DNA from: Streptomyces sp. MP131-18
GTDB lineage: Bacteria; Actinomycetota; Actinomycetes; Streptomycetales; Streptomycetaceae
DNA length: 64,000 nucleotides
NCBI RefSeq assembly: GCF_001984575.1
Contig: NZ_LZNS01000001.1
Span: 3,723,210-3,787,209, forward strand
Direction: 5' to 3'
Position numbers and translations under genes: made by a program. Below the pieces are notes generated by a model. It was not told the origin of the DNA, searched no databases, and saw only the letters and a program-made list of their open reading frames with translations. Of the stretch, positions 7,796-16,354 are shown piece by piece. The stretch's first letter is position 1, and each line of letters opens with the position of its first letter.

Positions 7796-7991
7796 ACGAA
7801 TTGGAAGATCTCTCATCGACCTGACCTCCCTGTTCTCCGCTCCGGAAGGGGCGGCCCGCTATGCCACCGCAGCATCGCCGGCTCCGACGACGAACCCCTT
7901 CCAGGCCCCTGACTTCGGGGAGGAGGAGACCTTCCTGACCGAGGATGCGCAGGCATCCTTCCCGGACATGGGCACGGCTCGACGCAAGTGA
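7796..7991 (+). pseudogene. Possible 3' gene remnant
   Basis: A frame with high third-position GC reads IDLTSLFSAPEGAARYATAA, then NPFQAPDFGEEETFLTEDAQ and ends ...MGTARRK. There is no ATG, GTG or TTG at its 5' end; a TAA lies just upstream. It looks like the C-terminal part of a larger, decayed gene. The family is not recognised. The following 250 bp before the LysE gene shows nothing clear. Confidence 0.35.
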
Positions 7992-8247
7992 CAGTGGCTT
8001 CGGCAGCCGGTCACGGGCCGTCTCGGCAGCTGTCTCGGTAGCTGTCTCATTCAGCCACGTTCACGGCCGTTCAGGCAGGTCCCGGAGCGGGCCCCGCCGC
8101 ATGAGCCGTCCGGCCATGAACGCGGTCGGACCTCGTGCCCTCCGGGGGGCCCGCCCTGTCGGGGCGGTGCCGTCGGGGGCGGGTTTTCCGTCTCACTTCT
8201 CGGAATTCGCTCGCTCCGGGAGCGGGCGGGCCCGAGCATTGCCTCTC

Positions 8248-8874
8248 ATGGTGGACACATCGTTGTACGCGGCGTTTCTCCTCGCCGCCTTCGTGCTCTG
8301 CGTCACTCCAGGTCCCGACATGATGTTCATCGTGGCGATGGGCGGCCGGGGCGGCCCGGCTACCGGGGTGATGGCCGCGTTCGGGGTGGCCTGCGCGATG
8401 CTGGTGCACGCGGTGGCCGCGGCGCTGGGGTTGTCGGCGCTGTTCACGGCGCTGCCGGCGCTCTATCACGTGCTGCGCTGGGCCGGGGCGGCCTACCTGC
8501 TGTACCTGGCCGTCAAGGCGTTCCGCGATCGTTCGCTGCCGGGGACGGAGAGCGGGCACGTCGAACCGGGTCACCGGCGCGCCTTCTGGCAGGGTGCCCT
8601 CATCAACCTGCTCAACCCGAAGGTGATCCTCTTCAACGTCGCCTTCCTGCCGCAGTTCGTGAACCCTCAACTCGGCCACGTGTCCGCCCAGTTCATGGCT
8701 CTGGGCATCACCATCGTGATCATGGGTTTCTGCGTCGACGGGGCGGTCGGCCTGCTCTCCGGGAAGCTCGCCCTGCTGCTGCGCCGCAGCCGCCGCGTGG
8801 CGCGGGGGCTCAATATCTTCAGCGGAACGGTGTTCACCGGCCTGGCGGTACGGCTGGCGGTCTCGCCCAAGTAG
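8248..8874 (+). CDS. LysE-family amino-acid exporter
   Basis: 208 aa. The N-terminus (FLLAAFVLCVTPGPDMMFIV) carries the TPGPD signature of the LysE/RhtB family. Five to six hydrophobic segments follow, with the conserved GALINLLNPKVILFNVAFLP between helices 3 and 4. Family members export amino acids or similar small molecules by proton exchange; the substrate cannot be told. The start at 8248 is the first codon consistent with family length; upstream in-frame ATGs precede non-coding composition. The gene is convergent with the NmrA-like gene. Confidence 0.88.
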   Translation: MVDTSLYAAFLLAAFVLCVTPGPDMMFIVAMGGRGGPATGVMAAFGVACAMLVHAVAAALGLSALFTALPALYHVLRWAGAAYLLYLAVKAFRDRSLPGTESGHVEPGHRRAFWQGALINLLNPKVILFNVAFLPQFVNPQLGHVSAQFMALGITIVIMGFCVDGAVGLLSGKLALLLRRSRRVARGLNIFSGTVFTGLAVRLAVSPK

Positions 8875-8885
8875 GCAACGGCATG

Positions 8886-9719
8886 TCAGGTGCGCCACGC
8901 GCCGCGTTCGGCCGCGGTCCGTGCGTAGTCGGCGAAGTCCCGGGGCGGACGGCCGAGAACGCGCCGCACGTCGTCGGTGAGCGAGGTCAGGTGACCGGCA
9001 CGCACCTGTGCGAACAGGTCCACCAGCAGCGCCACCGTTCCCGCGGGCGCCCCCTGCTGCTTCAGTTCGTCCGCGTACGCCTCGGCCGTCACCGGCATGT
9101 ACCGGATGTCACGGCCGCTCGCCCGGGCGATCTCCCCCACCGCGTCCGCGAAGGTCATCAGCCGGGGGCCGCTCAGTTCGTAACACCGCCCGGCGTGCCC
9201 GTTCCCGGTCAGAGCGGCCACCGCCACCTCGGCGATGTCGTCGGCGTCGATGAACGCCTCCAGGCCGTGCCCGGTCGGCAGCCGGACCTCGCCGGTCAGG
9301 ACGGCGTCGCACAGGAAGTCCTCGTCGAAGTTCTGGTGGAACCACCTGGGCCGCAGCACGGTCCAGGCCAGGCCGGAACCGGCCAGCGCCCGCTCGGCGG
9401 CCGTGATCTGCTCCTCGTAAGGCCCGCCGCCGGCCGCGGACAGCAGCACCGCACGCCGGACGCCCGCCGCCGCGGCCTCCCGGGTGAGCGCCGCGATCTC
9501 CCCGGGGACCCGCGGGCTGCCCAGTTCCGGCGCCACCAGGTACAGCGCCGTTGCCCCGTGCAGGGTCGGCGCCCAGGTCGTGCGGTCCGTCCAGTCGAAG
9601 CGCGGGCTGCCGGAACGGGACACCGCGCGGACCCGCAGGCCCCGCTCCGCCAGCCGCCGCGCCACCCTGCGGCCGGTCTTGCCCGTGCCGCCTGTCACCA
9701 CGATGGTCCGTTCACTCAT
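8886..9719 (-). CDS. NmrA-like NAD(P)-binding protein
   Basis: 277 aa. The N-terminal Rossmann motif TIVVTGGTGKTGRRVARRL is followed by VLLSAAGGG and LRPRWFHQNF, typical of NmrA/atypical short-chain dehydrogenases of the quinone-reductase-2-like group. Such proteins act as redox sensors or reductases. The start is the ATG at 9719, giving the normal N-terminus. It is divergent from the AraC regulator at 9803, with an 83-bp shared promoter region, so that regulator probably controls it. Confidence 0.88.
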   Translation of the reverse strand: MSERTIVVTGGTGKTGRRVARRLAERGLRVRAVSRSGSPRFDWTDRTTWAPTLHGATALYLVAPELGSPRVPGEIAALTREAAAAGVRRAVLLSAAGGGPYEEQITAAERALAGSGLAWTVLRPRWFHQNFDEDFLCDAVLTGEVRLPTGHGLEAFIDADDIAEVAVAALTGNGHAGRCYELSGPRLMTFADAVGEIARASGRDIRYMPVTAEAYADELKQQGAPAGTVALLVDLFAQVRAGHLTSLTDDVRRVLGRPPRDFADYARTAAERGAWRT

Positions 9720-9802
9720 GGCGCCCAGTGAAGTCGCCGCCCGCTGAGACCCGCCATGGCGCACACGCTCGTTTCCATACACATGCGTCTACGCTGACGG
9801 CC

Positions 9803-10771
9803 ATGGACCCCCTGACGGACCTGCTGAACGGGACACGGGCCAGTGGCGCCGTCTTCAACCAGTCGTTCCTCTCCGGGGCGTGGGCGCTGCGTTTCCTGAC
9901 CGACGCGCCGCTGGCGCTCGCCGTACCGCTGCACGGCTCCTGCTGGGTCGTCCCGGAGGGCGGCGCCCCGGCGCGGCTCGGAGCCGGCGACGTGGCGGTC
10001 CTGGCCGGGGGCGCGCCGTACGTGATCGCGGACGACCCGGCCACCGAGCCGGACGTGGTGATCCACTCCGCGGACAGCTGCACGACCCCGCGGGGCGAGG
10101 AGCTGAGCCACCGGCTGGCCTCGGACGTGCGCACCTGGGGTGCGGCGGCACGGCCGGACGGCACGCGGCTGCTCAGCGGCCTGTACACGGTGGACGGCGG
10201 GAGCGTGCCGCGCCGGCTGCTCGCGGCGCTCCCGCCGCTGGCCGTGGTCGAGGCGGGGCTGATGTCCTGTCCGCTGGGCCCGACGGCCTTCGAGGAGATC
10301 ACCCGCGAGGAGCCCGGTCAGCAGGCCCTGCTGGACCGGGTGCTGGATCTGGTGCTCGTCTCCGCCCTGCGCGCCTGGTTCACCCGCTCCTCCGCGCAGG
10401 CGCCCGCCTGGTTCCTGGCACACGGCGACCCCGTGGTCGGGCGCGCCCTGCGGCTGCTGCACGCGGACCCCGCCCATCCGTGGACGGTGGCGGCGCTGGC
10501 CGCCAGGAACGGTGTGTCCCGGGCGAGCCTGGCCCGGCGCTTCACCGCCCTGGTCGGCCGGCCGCCGATGGCGTACCTGCGGGAGTGGCGGCTCGCCCTG
10601 GCCGCCGACTTGCTGCGCGAGCCCGGCATGACGGTCGGTGCCGTGGCCGGCCGCGTGGGCTTCGCCAGCGCGTTCGGCCTGAGCGCCGCGTTCAAGAGGG
10701 AACGCGGCATCAGTCCCAGCGAGCACCGGGCGGGGCCCGCGTCCGGGCCCGGTCGCGGAAGGGGGCGGTGA
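9803..10771 (+). CDS. AraC-family transcriptional regulator with cupin domain
   Basis: 322 aa. Residues 1-190 form a cupin-type sensor (LAVPLHGSCWVVPEGG, LGAGDVAVLAGGAPYVIADD). Residues about 215-305 carry two AraC helix-turn-helix motifs (WTVAALAARNGVSRASLARR, then MTVGAVAGRVGFASAFGLSA, ...ISPSEHR). The architecture matches cupin/AraC regulators that sit divergent from an oxidoreductase they control. Here the partner is the NmrA-like gene. The tail is Gly/Arg-rich. The ligand is unknown. Confidence 0.9.
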   Translation: MDPLTDLLNGTRASGAVFNQSFLSGAWALRFLTDAPLALAVPLHGSCWVVPEGGAPARLGAGDVAVLAGGAPYVIADDPATEPDVVIHSADSCTTPRGEELSHRLASDVRTWGAAARPDGTRLLSGLYTVDGGSVPRRLLAALPPLAVVEAGLMSCPLGPTAFEEITREEPGQQALLDRVLDLVLVSALRAWFTRSSAQAPAWFLAHGDPVVGRALRLLHADPAHPWTVAALAARNGVSRASLARRFTALVGRPPMAYLREWRLALAADLLREPGMTVGAVAGRVGFASAFGLSAAFKRERGISPSEHRAGPASGPGRGRGR

Positions 10772-10834
10772 GCCCGGGCCGCGGGGCGGCCGGCAACAGC
10801 GGTACCGCGGGGTATAGCCCGCGACGAGCGTGCC

Positions 10835-11344
10835 TCAGGGGGCGGGGCGGCGGGGAGTTTTCTGGTCCTGGCTCTCCGTTTCCGGCAGTGGTGTCATGAC
10901 CCGGGTGCCGGTCTGGAGGTAGATCACCGAGCTGCGGAAACCCACCACTTCGCGGCGGGCGCTGAACCGGTCCATCAGGAAGGCGTGCAGCCGCTCGATG
11001 TCGGGAACGGCCACGTGAACGACGAAGTCGTCGTCACCCGAGACGACGAACACCGAGAGCACCTCGGGCAGTTGGCTCAGGTAGGTCTGGAAGCCGCTGA
11101 TCACCTCCCGGCTCAGCGGGCGCAGCCGCGCGAAGACCAGCGCCTGGAGCGAACGGCCGAGCGCCCGCGGCTCGACCGCCGCGTGATAGCCGGTGATCAC
11201 GCCCCGCGCGCGCAGCCCCCGGACACGCTCCAGGCAGGTGGAGGGTGCGACCCCGGCCAGGCGGGCCAGCTCCCGGTTGGTCAGCCGTGCGTCGCGCTGG
11301 AGATGCGCCAGGATCGCCGAATCAATGTCGTCCACGGCCGCCAT
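10835..11344 (-). CDS. Lrp/AsnC-family regulator
   Basis: 169 aa. The N-terminal helix-turn-helix (IDSAILAHLQRDARLTNREL, ARLAGVAPSTCLERV) and C-terminal RAM/ligand domain (LSVFVVSGDDDFVVHVAVPD) are both complete. Such proteins sense amino acids and form octamers on DNA. The start at 11344 gives the canonical N-terminus. It is divergent from the methyltransferase at 11447 (102 bp between), its likely target. The C-terminal 25 residues are a charged extension. Confidence 0.92.
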   Translation of the reverse strand: MAAVDDIDSAILAHLQRDARLTNRELARLAGVAPSTCLERVRGLRARGVITGYHAAVEPRALGRSLQALVFARLRPLSREVISGFQTYLSQLPEVLSVFVVSGDDDFVVHVAVPDIERLHAFLMDRFSARREVVGFRSSVIYLQTGTRVMTPLPETESQDQKTPRRPAP

Positions 11345-11446
11345 TCTCCGGATCTCGGCGAACACCGTTCGGACCGGCCCCCGGCAGGCCGTATCCGGCT
11401 CTAGATTCGGTGGCGCCCAGCCGGTGCGAGAGGAGCCATCGCCATC

Positions 11447-12217
11447 ATGACGACCGTGCCCGACCACTACGACCAACTGCTCGCGGAGCACTACACCTGG
11501 ATGCTGGGCGGCGATATCGAGGCGCTGGCCGCCGCCCAGCGGGATCTCCTGACGGAACTCGGGGTCGCCGGCGGGCCGGCCGGGGCCCTGGCCGTGGACC
11601 TGGGCTGCGGCCCTGGGCACACCGCGCTGGCCCTGGCCGACCTGGGTTTCGCCCCGGTGCTCGCCGTGGACTTCAGCCGGCCGCTGCTGGACGAGCTGAC
11701 CGCGCACGCCGCCGGGCGGGCGGCCGTGCGCCCCGTTCGGGCGGATCTGCGGACCGCGCTGCCCGAGCTGGTGCGGCCCGGCACGGCCGAACTCGTGGTC
11801 TGCCTGGGCGACACCCTCACCCACCTGCCGACCCGGGGCGACGTGGCCGCCCTGCTGAACCACGTCGCCGACGCGCTCGTCCCCGGCGGCACCGCCGTGC
11901 TGTCCTACCGGGACCTGACCGTCCCGCTCACCGGCACCGACCGCTTCCTGCCGGTACGCGCCACGGCGGACCGGATCATGACCTGCTTCCTGGAGTACCC
12001 GAGGGACTACGACGACTACACGGTGCTGGTGCACGACCTGGTCCACACCCGGCCGGGCCCCGGCGAGGACTGGACGCTGCGGACCGGCAGTTACCGCAAG
12101 CTGCGGCTGGCCCGTTCCTGGGTGCTCGAGCAGTGCAGGACCGCGGGGCTGCGGGTCACCGCTGACCGCGTCGAACGGAACGGGCTGACCACCACCGTGC
12201 TGCGCCGACCCGGGTGA
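11447..12217 (+). CDS. Class I SAM-dependent methyltransferase
   Basis: 256 aa. Motif I (VDLGCGPGHTALALADLG), the acidic residue after strand 2 (VLAVDFSRPLLDEL) and motif II-like VVCLGDTLTHLP are intact, so it should bind S-adenosylmethionine. The substrate cannot be predicted. A GAGAGGAGC-type ribosome-binding site precedes the ATG. It probably belongs to the regulon of the divergent Lrp-type regulator and ends 23 bp before a convergent AraC gene. Confidence 0.88.
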   Translation: MTTVPDHYDQLLAEHYTWMLGGDIEALAAAQRDLLTELGVAGGPAGALAVDLGCGPGHTALALADLGFAPVLAVDFSRPLLDELTAHAAGRAAVRPVRADLRTALPELVRPGTAELVVCLGDTLTHLPTRGDVAALLNHVADALVPGGTAVLSYRDLTVPLTGTDRFLPVRATADRIMTCFLEYPRDYDDYTVLVHDLVHTRPGPGEDWTLRTGSYRKLRLARSWVLEQCRTAGLRVTADRVERNGLTTTVLRRPG

Positions 12218-12240
12218 GGGGGTCGCGCGGGGCCAGGTGG

Positions 12241-13257
12241 TCAGGGGGTCAGGGTTTTCGAGGGCGGGTGGCCGTACTGGTTCCGGTAGTAGGTGGCGAA
12301 CCGTCCCAGGTTCGAGAAGCCCCAGCGGTAGGCGACGTCGGAGACGGTGGCCGAGCCGTCCTGGCCGGCGGCGAGCAGGTCCTGGTGGGCCCGCGCGAGG
12401 CGGACCTCGCGGAGGTAGCCGAGCGGCGTGGTGTCCAGGTGCCGGCGGAACGCCTCCTGGAGGGCGCGCGGGCTGAGCCGGGCGGTGGCCGCCAGGTCGG
12501 CGAGGGTGTGCGGCTGGTCGGCCTGCTCCTCGACCAGGGCCATCACGCGGCGCACCGCCGCGTGGGAGACGGCGCCGGTGCGCTGCGCGTCCACGCCTTC
12601 GGTGATCAGCCGCTGCGTTCCGACGAGGAGGGCGGCCGCCGTCTGCGTCAGGTGCGTGGCGACGAGCGGGTTGGTGCGGGCGATGCCCTCGCCGAGCACC
12701 TCGCGGAGCACGGCCCCGGAGATGCCCGCCCAGGTCCTGGCGGCCTGCGGGGAGATGGCCCCGCCCAGCGCGAACCGCGCCCGTAGCGGGCCCTCCACGC
12801 CGAGCGCGTCGGCCGCGGCCCGTTCCACTGTCTCGCGGGCGAGCCGCACGGTGATCATCCGGGCGCCGGGCGACCAGTGCACCTGGAAGCTGCGGTACGG
12901 GTCCAGAACGTAGGTCTCGCCGGGGCCGACGCGGCATTCCTCCCGCCCTGGCGAACTCACCGTCACCCGGCCGTGCGTGACCTCGCAGACCAGCAGGTAG
13001 GTGCCGAGCGGCTGCGGCCTGATCAGGGTTTCGGCGCCGAGGTGCGGGGAGCCGTACTGGAGGCCGGAGACGGTGATCCCGGGGAAGCCGCTCTCGGCGT
13101 ACCACGCGGAGAACTCCCGGGCGTCGCCCAGGCAGTCCAGCCGGTAGGGGCTGTACGCGTTGCTGATGATGTCCCGGGTCTCTTCGAGGTCGTTGCTGTG
13201 CACGAGGGTGGTGAGCTTGCTCAGATCGCCGGGAACGGCGGCGCTGAGCTGTGCCAT
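12241..13257 (-). CDS. AraC-family transcriptional regulator
   Basis: 338 aa. The N-terminal two thirds match the AraC-binding-like domain seen in NphR-type regulators (ISNAYSPYRLDCLGDAREFS; GPGETYVLDPYRSFQVHW). The C-terminus carries two helix-turn-helix motifs (HTLADLAATARLSPRALQEA and ATVSDVAYRWGFSNLGRFAT, ending YRNQYGHPPS). Regulators of this shape often control catabolic oxygenases, but no such operon is adjacent, so its target is unclear. AGAGGAAG lies upstream of the ATG. Confidence 0.9.
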   Translation of the reverse strand: MAQLSAAVPGDLSKLTTLVHSNDLEETRDIISNAYSPYRLDCLGDAREFSAWYAESGFPGITVSGLQYGSPHLGAETLIRPQPLGTYLLVCEVTHGRVTVSSPGREECRVGPGETYVLDPYRSFQVHWSPGARMITVRLARETVERAAADALGVEGPLRARFALGGAISPQAARTWAGISGAVLREVLGEGIARTNPLVATHLTQTAAALLVGTQRLITEGVDAQRTGAVSHAAVRRVMALVEEQADQPHTLADLAATARLSPRALQEAFRRHLDTTPLGYLREVRLARAHQDLLAAGQDGSATVSDVAYRWGFSNLGRFATYYRNQYGHPPSKTLTP

Positions 13258-13640
13258 CGGGCTCGTCTTCCTCTCTCCGGATGTTCTCCGCGCATTCTCC
13301 GCGTTTTCCGGCCGGGAGCCGCGTTCGGCGAGTAGCCGACGGGTGGCTCCGCGAGTAGCGTCGGGCGTGTCGATCAGTCAAGGCGCCCGAGGGTCCCGGG
13401 GCGGTTTCGGGGCAGGGGCGTCGGACAGGCACCGTCCTGGATGCACGGGGGATATCCAGGGCAGCTCATCGGGGGCGGGCCCCGTCGCACACATCGATGC
13501 AGCGGGGCCCCTCCCGAACAGAGTCCATGTGGTCCGGTTCACCCTTTACCCATCAGGTCCGGCGCGTAGTCGTCGTCCGCGCTCCCGATACCGATACCGA
13601 TCGTGATACCGATACCGTTCCGCGGCCGCGTTCCGCCGGG
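13258..13640. other. Intergenic region with short tandem repeats
   Basis: About 380 bp without a gene, between the AraC start and the nuclease 3' end. Near its right end GATACC is repeated: GATACCGATACCGAT (13587-13601) and GATACCGATACCG (13605-13617). The rest probably carries the AraC promoter. Confidence 0.45.
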
Positions 13641-14432
13641 TCAGCCCCAGATGTCCTCGGCCCACTCGGGGTGGTCTATGAACGGGTTCCTGTTGCCCTG
13701 GTAGTCCTCGAAGATCAGCTCGTTGCGGCGCTCCTCGAACGCGCTCGGCGGGTCCTGGGCGTGCCAGGCGAGCAGCGTGTCGAGCCGGCCCATGTACGGG
13801 GTGCCGCCGTTGCTGGTGTCGTTGTCGAGCTCCAGGTCCGCGAAGCCGTCGTTGCCCTCGTAGCGCACCGCCATGTAGAAGATCATCCGGGCTACGTCGC
13901 CCTTGTCCTCGTTCCTGGCCTCCCAGGAGTCGCCGTCCGTGTAGTTGCCCGGGGCGCGGGAGACGGGTGAGCCGCCGTCGTCGAAGTCCTTGTTGCCGCG
14001 GAGGCTGTTCACCTGGACGTCGGTGGGCCTGAGGTGGTGGACGTCGGTGCCGGGGCCGGCCGAGGTGCCGAAGTCGCCGTGCGACTGGGGCCAGACGTGC
14101 TCGCGGTTCCAGTCGCCGACGTTGCCGCCGTGTCGGTCGGCGCCGCGGGACTCCCCGGTGTAGAGCAGGACGACGCTGCCGGGGTCGGACGGGTCCTGGT
14201 CGGTGGCCATCAGGGCGTCCCAGACCTGGGAGTAGCTGAGCCGGGTGACGTCGGTGCTGATGATCTCGTGCAGCGCCGTCTTGAGCGACTCGCCGCTCTT
14301 GCCCTCGGCGTCGGCGTAGTAGGCGTGGTCGGCGGGGGCGGTGTCGGCGGGGGCCGTGTCGGCGGCCGCGGCGAGCGGCAACGGCAAGGTCAGCGCCGCC
14401 GTCGACAGGCAGATGAGCAGGGTCCTGTGCAT
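13641..14432 (-). CDS. Secreted endonuclease I family nuclease
   Basis: 263 aa. It has a signal peptide (basic start, LLICLSTAALTLPLPLAAAA) and then a duplicated Ala-Asp-Thr linker. The nuclease core includes WNREHVWPQSHG, TDVHHLRPTDVQVNSLRGNK and RMIFYMAVRYEGNDG, the signature blocks of the EndA/BsnI extracellular nuclease family with the HVWPQSHG catalytic His. It should degrade RNA and/or DNA outside the cell for phosphate or nucleoside scavenging. The adjacent PhoD fits a phosphate-scavenging theme. The linker repeat DTAPADTAPAD is a small in-frame duplication. Confidence 0.93.
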   Translation of the reverse strand: MHRTLLICLSTAALTLPLPLAAAADTAPADTAPADHAYYADAEGKSGESLKTALHEIISTDVTRLSYSQVWDALMATDQDPSDPGSVVLLYTGESRGADRHGGNVGDWNREHVWPQSHGDFGTSAGPGTDVHHLRPTDVQVNSLRGNKDFDDGGSPVSRAPGNYTDGDSWEARNEDKGDVARMIFYMAVRYEGNDGFADLELDNDTSNGGTPYMGRLDTLLAWHAQDPPSAFEERRNELIFEDYQGNRNPFIDHPEWAEDIWG

Positions 14433-14558
14433 GTGGGGGGCCTTTCGGTGTGAGCCGGGAGCCGGGTTCTCGACTGTTATGTACCTGCCATGCCGCCTCC
14501 GAAACTACGCGCGTAACCCGCCCGTTGCGGCCTCCGAACCGTCAAGGCTCCCGAACGG

Positions 14559-16178
14559 TCACGCGATCGGGTCGTCGGCGCGGGTCACGCGCTGCGTTCC
14601 CGAACGGGTCAGGTACGAGCGCGTTCTGCTGCTGGTGGCCGCCGGGTCGGCGCGGTCGGAGAGCACGAAGTAGTCCATCTGCGCCCGCTCGGCGGTGACA
14701 TCGAGGACCGCGTAGCCGTGTGCGTCCATGTCCACCCAGCGGACGTGCCGGTTGGCCGCCCGGACGGCCGTCTCGGCGATGCCGGACAGCGTGCGGGGCG
14801 GCACGCCGAGGGTGTCGTCGAGGTTGTCGGAGGTGACGGACGTGACCACGAACTCCGTGGCCACCGACGGCGTTCCCGGGTACAGGGCGGCATTCAGCGG
14901 CACGTCGTTCGCCCAGTGCATGTGGATGTCGCCGGTCAGGAAGACGGTGTCGGTGATCCCCCGCTCGTGCAGGTGGCCGAGCAGCCGCTGCCGCTCGTGC
15001 GTGTAGCCGTCCCACTGGTCGGTGCCGATGGCCAGCCCGCCCGCGGGGATGCCGAGGCATTCGGCGATCGGCCCGAGGAGGAACGCGGGCACCGAGCCGA
15101 AGGCCACCGGCGAGATCATGACCGAGTTGCCGATCAGGCGCCAGCGGGCGTCGGACGCGGACAGGCCCGAGGTGAGCCAGTCCCACTGGGCGCGACCGGT
15201 GATCGTCCGGTCCCGGGAGTCGACTTCGTCGTCGCCGGTGCCGGCCTGCCGGTCGCGGAACGTGCGCAGGTCGAGGAGGTGGAGGTCGGCCAGGCGGCCG
15301 AACCGCAGCCGCCGGTAGGTCGTGCCCTCGACCGCGGGCCGCACCGGCATCCACTCGAAGTACGCCTGCACGGCGGCGGCCCGGCGCGCCCGCCACTCGC
15401 CCTCCGCGCCCGGGGTGTGGTTCTCCGCGCCGTCCCGCCAGCTGTCGTTGGCCGTCTCGTGGTCGTCCCAGAGGGCGATCAGCGGGTGGGCCGCGTGCAG
15501 CGCCCTGAGGTCGGGGTCGGTGCGGTAATGGCCGTGCCGGACGCGGTAGTCGGCGAGGGTCAGCACCTCGTGCGCCGGCTCCTGGCGCCGCACCGGGTCG
15601 GCCGGGTACTGGCCGGTGCCGTACTCGTAGATGTAGTCGCCGAGGTGCAGCACGGCGTGCAGGTCGGTGCGGGCGGCGAGATGACGGTAGGCGGCGAAGT
15701 GGCCCGCCTCGAAGTTGGAGCAGGAGACCACGCCTAGCCTGAGGTTGTCCGGCTGGGCCTGGTCCGCGGGCGCGGTGCGGGTGCGGCCGGCGGGCGAACG
15801 CACGCCGCTCGCCGTGAAGCGGAAGTGGTAGGCGGTGTCGGGGCGCAGGCCGCGCACGTCGGCCTTGACGGTGTGGTCGGCCGCGCCGCTCGCGGTGCTC
15901 CGGCCCCGGGCGACCACCGTGCCGAAGCCCGCGTCGGTGGCGACTTCCCACTCCACCTCGACGTCGGGCCCCGCGCCCGAGCCCGGCACCGCGCCGGGCA
16001 CGGGCGTGACCCGCGTCCAGAGGAGCACGCCGTCGGGCAGCGGGTCGCCGGAGGCGACGCCGTGGTGGAAGGCGGGCGCTTCGGTGGCACCGGCCCGGGG
16101 GGCCGCGGCGAGCGGCAGGGCGGCGGCGACCGCGGCGGTCGTCACGACGGCGCGGCGGGAGGGTCCGGCATGGGTCAC
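14559..16178 (-). CDS. phoD: Tat-exported alkaline phosphatase D
   Basis: 539 aa from the GTG at 16178. A twin-arginine signal (GPSRRAVVTTAAVAAALPLA) precedes the PhoD N-terminal domain and a metallophosphatase core: VVSCSNFEAGHFAAY, HLGDYIYEYG, ALWDDHETANDSW, and FLTGDIHMHWAND. PhoD hydrolyses phosphodiesters and wall teichoic acid outside the cell using Ca/Fe. An in-frame ATG at 16226 lies inside an inverted repeat, and the 16 codons between have non-coding third-position composition, so I prefer the GTG; TAGCAT 8 nt upstream of it could be a -10 for a leaderless message. Expression is probably phosphate-controlled. Confidence 0.92.
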   Translation of the reverse strand: MTHAGPSRRAVVTTAAVAAALPLAAAPRAGATEAPAFHHGVASGDPLPDGVLLWTRVTPVPGAVPGSGAGPDVEVEWEVATDAGFGTVVARGRSTASGAADHTVKADVRGLRPDTAYHFRFTASGVRSPAGRTRTAPADQAQPDNLRLGVVSCSNFEAGHFAAYRHLAARTDLHAVLHLGDYIYEYGTGQYPADPVRRQEPAHEVLTLADYRVRHGHYRTDPDLRALHAAHPLIALWDDHETANDSWRDGAENHTPGAEGEWRARRAAAVQAYFEWMPVRPAVEGTTYRRLRFGRLADLHLLDLRTFRDRQAGTGDDEVDSRDRTITGRAQWDWLTSGLSASDARWRLIGNSVMISPVAFGSVPAFLLGPIAECLGIPAGGLAIGTDQWDGYTHERQRLLGHLHERGITDTVFLTGDIHMHWANDVPLNAALYPGTPSVATEFVVTSVTSDNLDDTLGVPPRTLSGIAETAVRAANRHVRWVDMDAHGYAVLDVTAERAQMDYFVLSDRADPAATSSRTRSYLTRSGTQRVTRADDPIA

Positions 16179-16207
16179 GGCCGCCGATGCTAGAGCAGGA
16201 ACGGTCG

Positions 16208-16345
16208 AACGGGCGGACGAATTCATGTTCCGAAAGGAAGAGTTCGTCCGCCCGTTGACGCCCGTTGACGCTCGTTGACGCCCGTTCGCTGGGGCGCCGC
16301 CCGGCGTGCACGGGCCGGCGTGCACGGGCCGGCGTGCACGGGCCG
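16208..16345. repeat. Repeat cluster upstream of phoD
   Basis: Three elements are packed into 140 bp. First, a perfect 14-bp inverted repeat, AACGGGCGGACGAA (16208-16221) and its complement (16243-16256). Second, 10-bp direct repeats of CCCGTTGACG (about 16251-16280; the third unit differs by one base). Third, three exact tandem 14-bp copies of GCGTGCACGGGCCG (16304-16345). The GTCA-containing repeats recall PHO boxes, but their 10-bp period is not the usual 11 bp. Confidence 0.7.
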
Positions 16346-16354
16346 GTCCCCGGG

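Noticed and set aside
16251..16280. Classical PHO box upstream of phoD
   Set aside because: Repeat period is 10 bp and the core differs from the usual 11-bp units; kept only as PHO-box-like.
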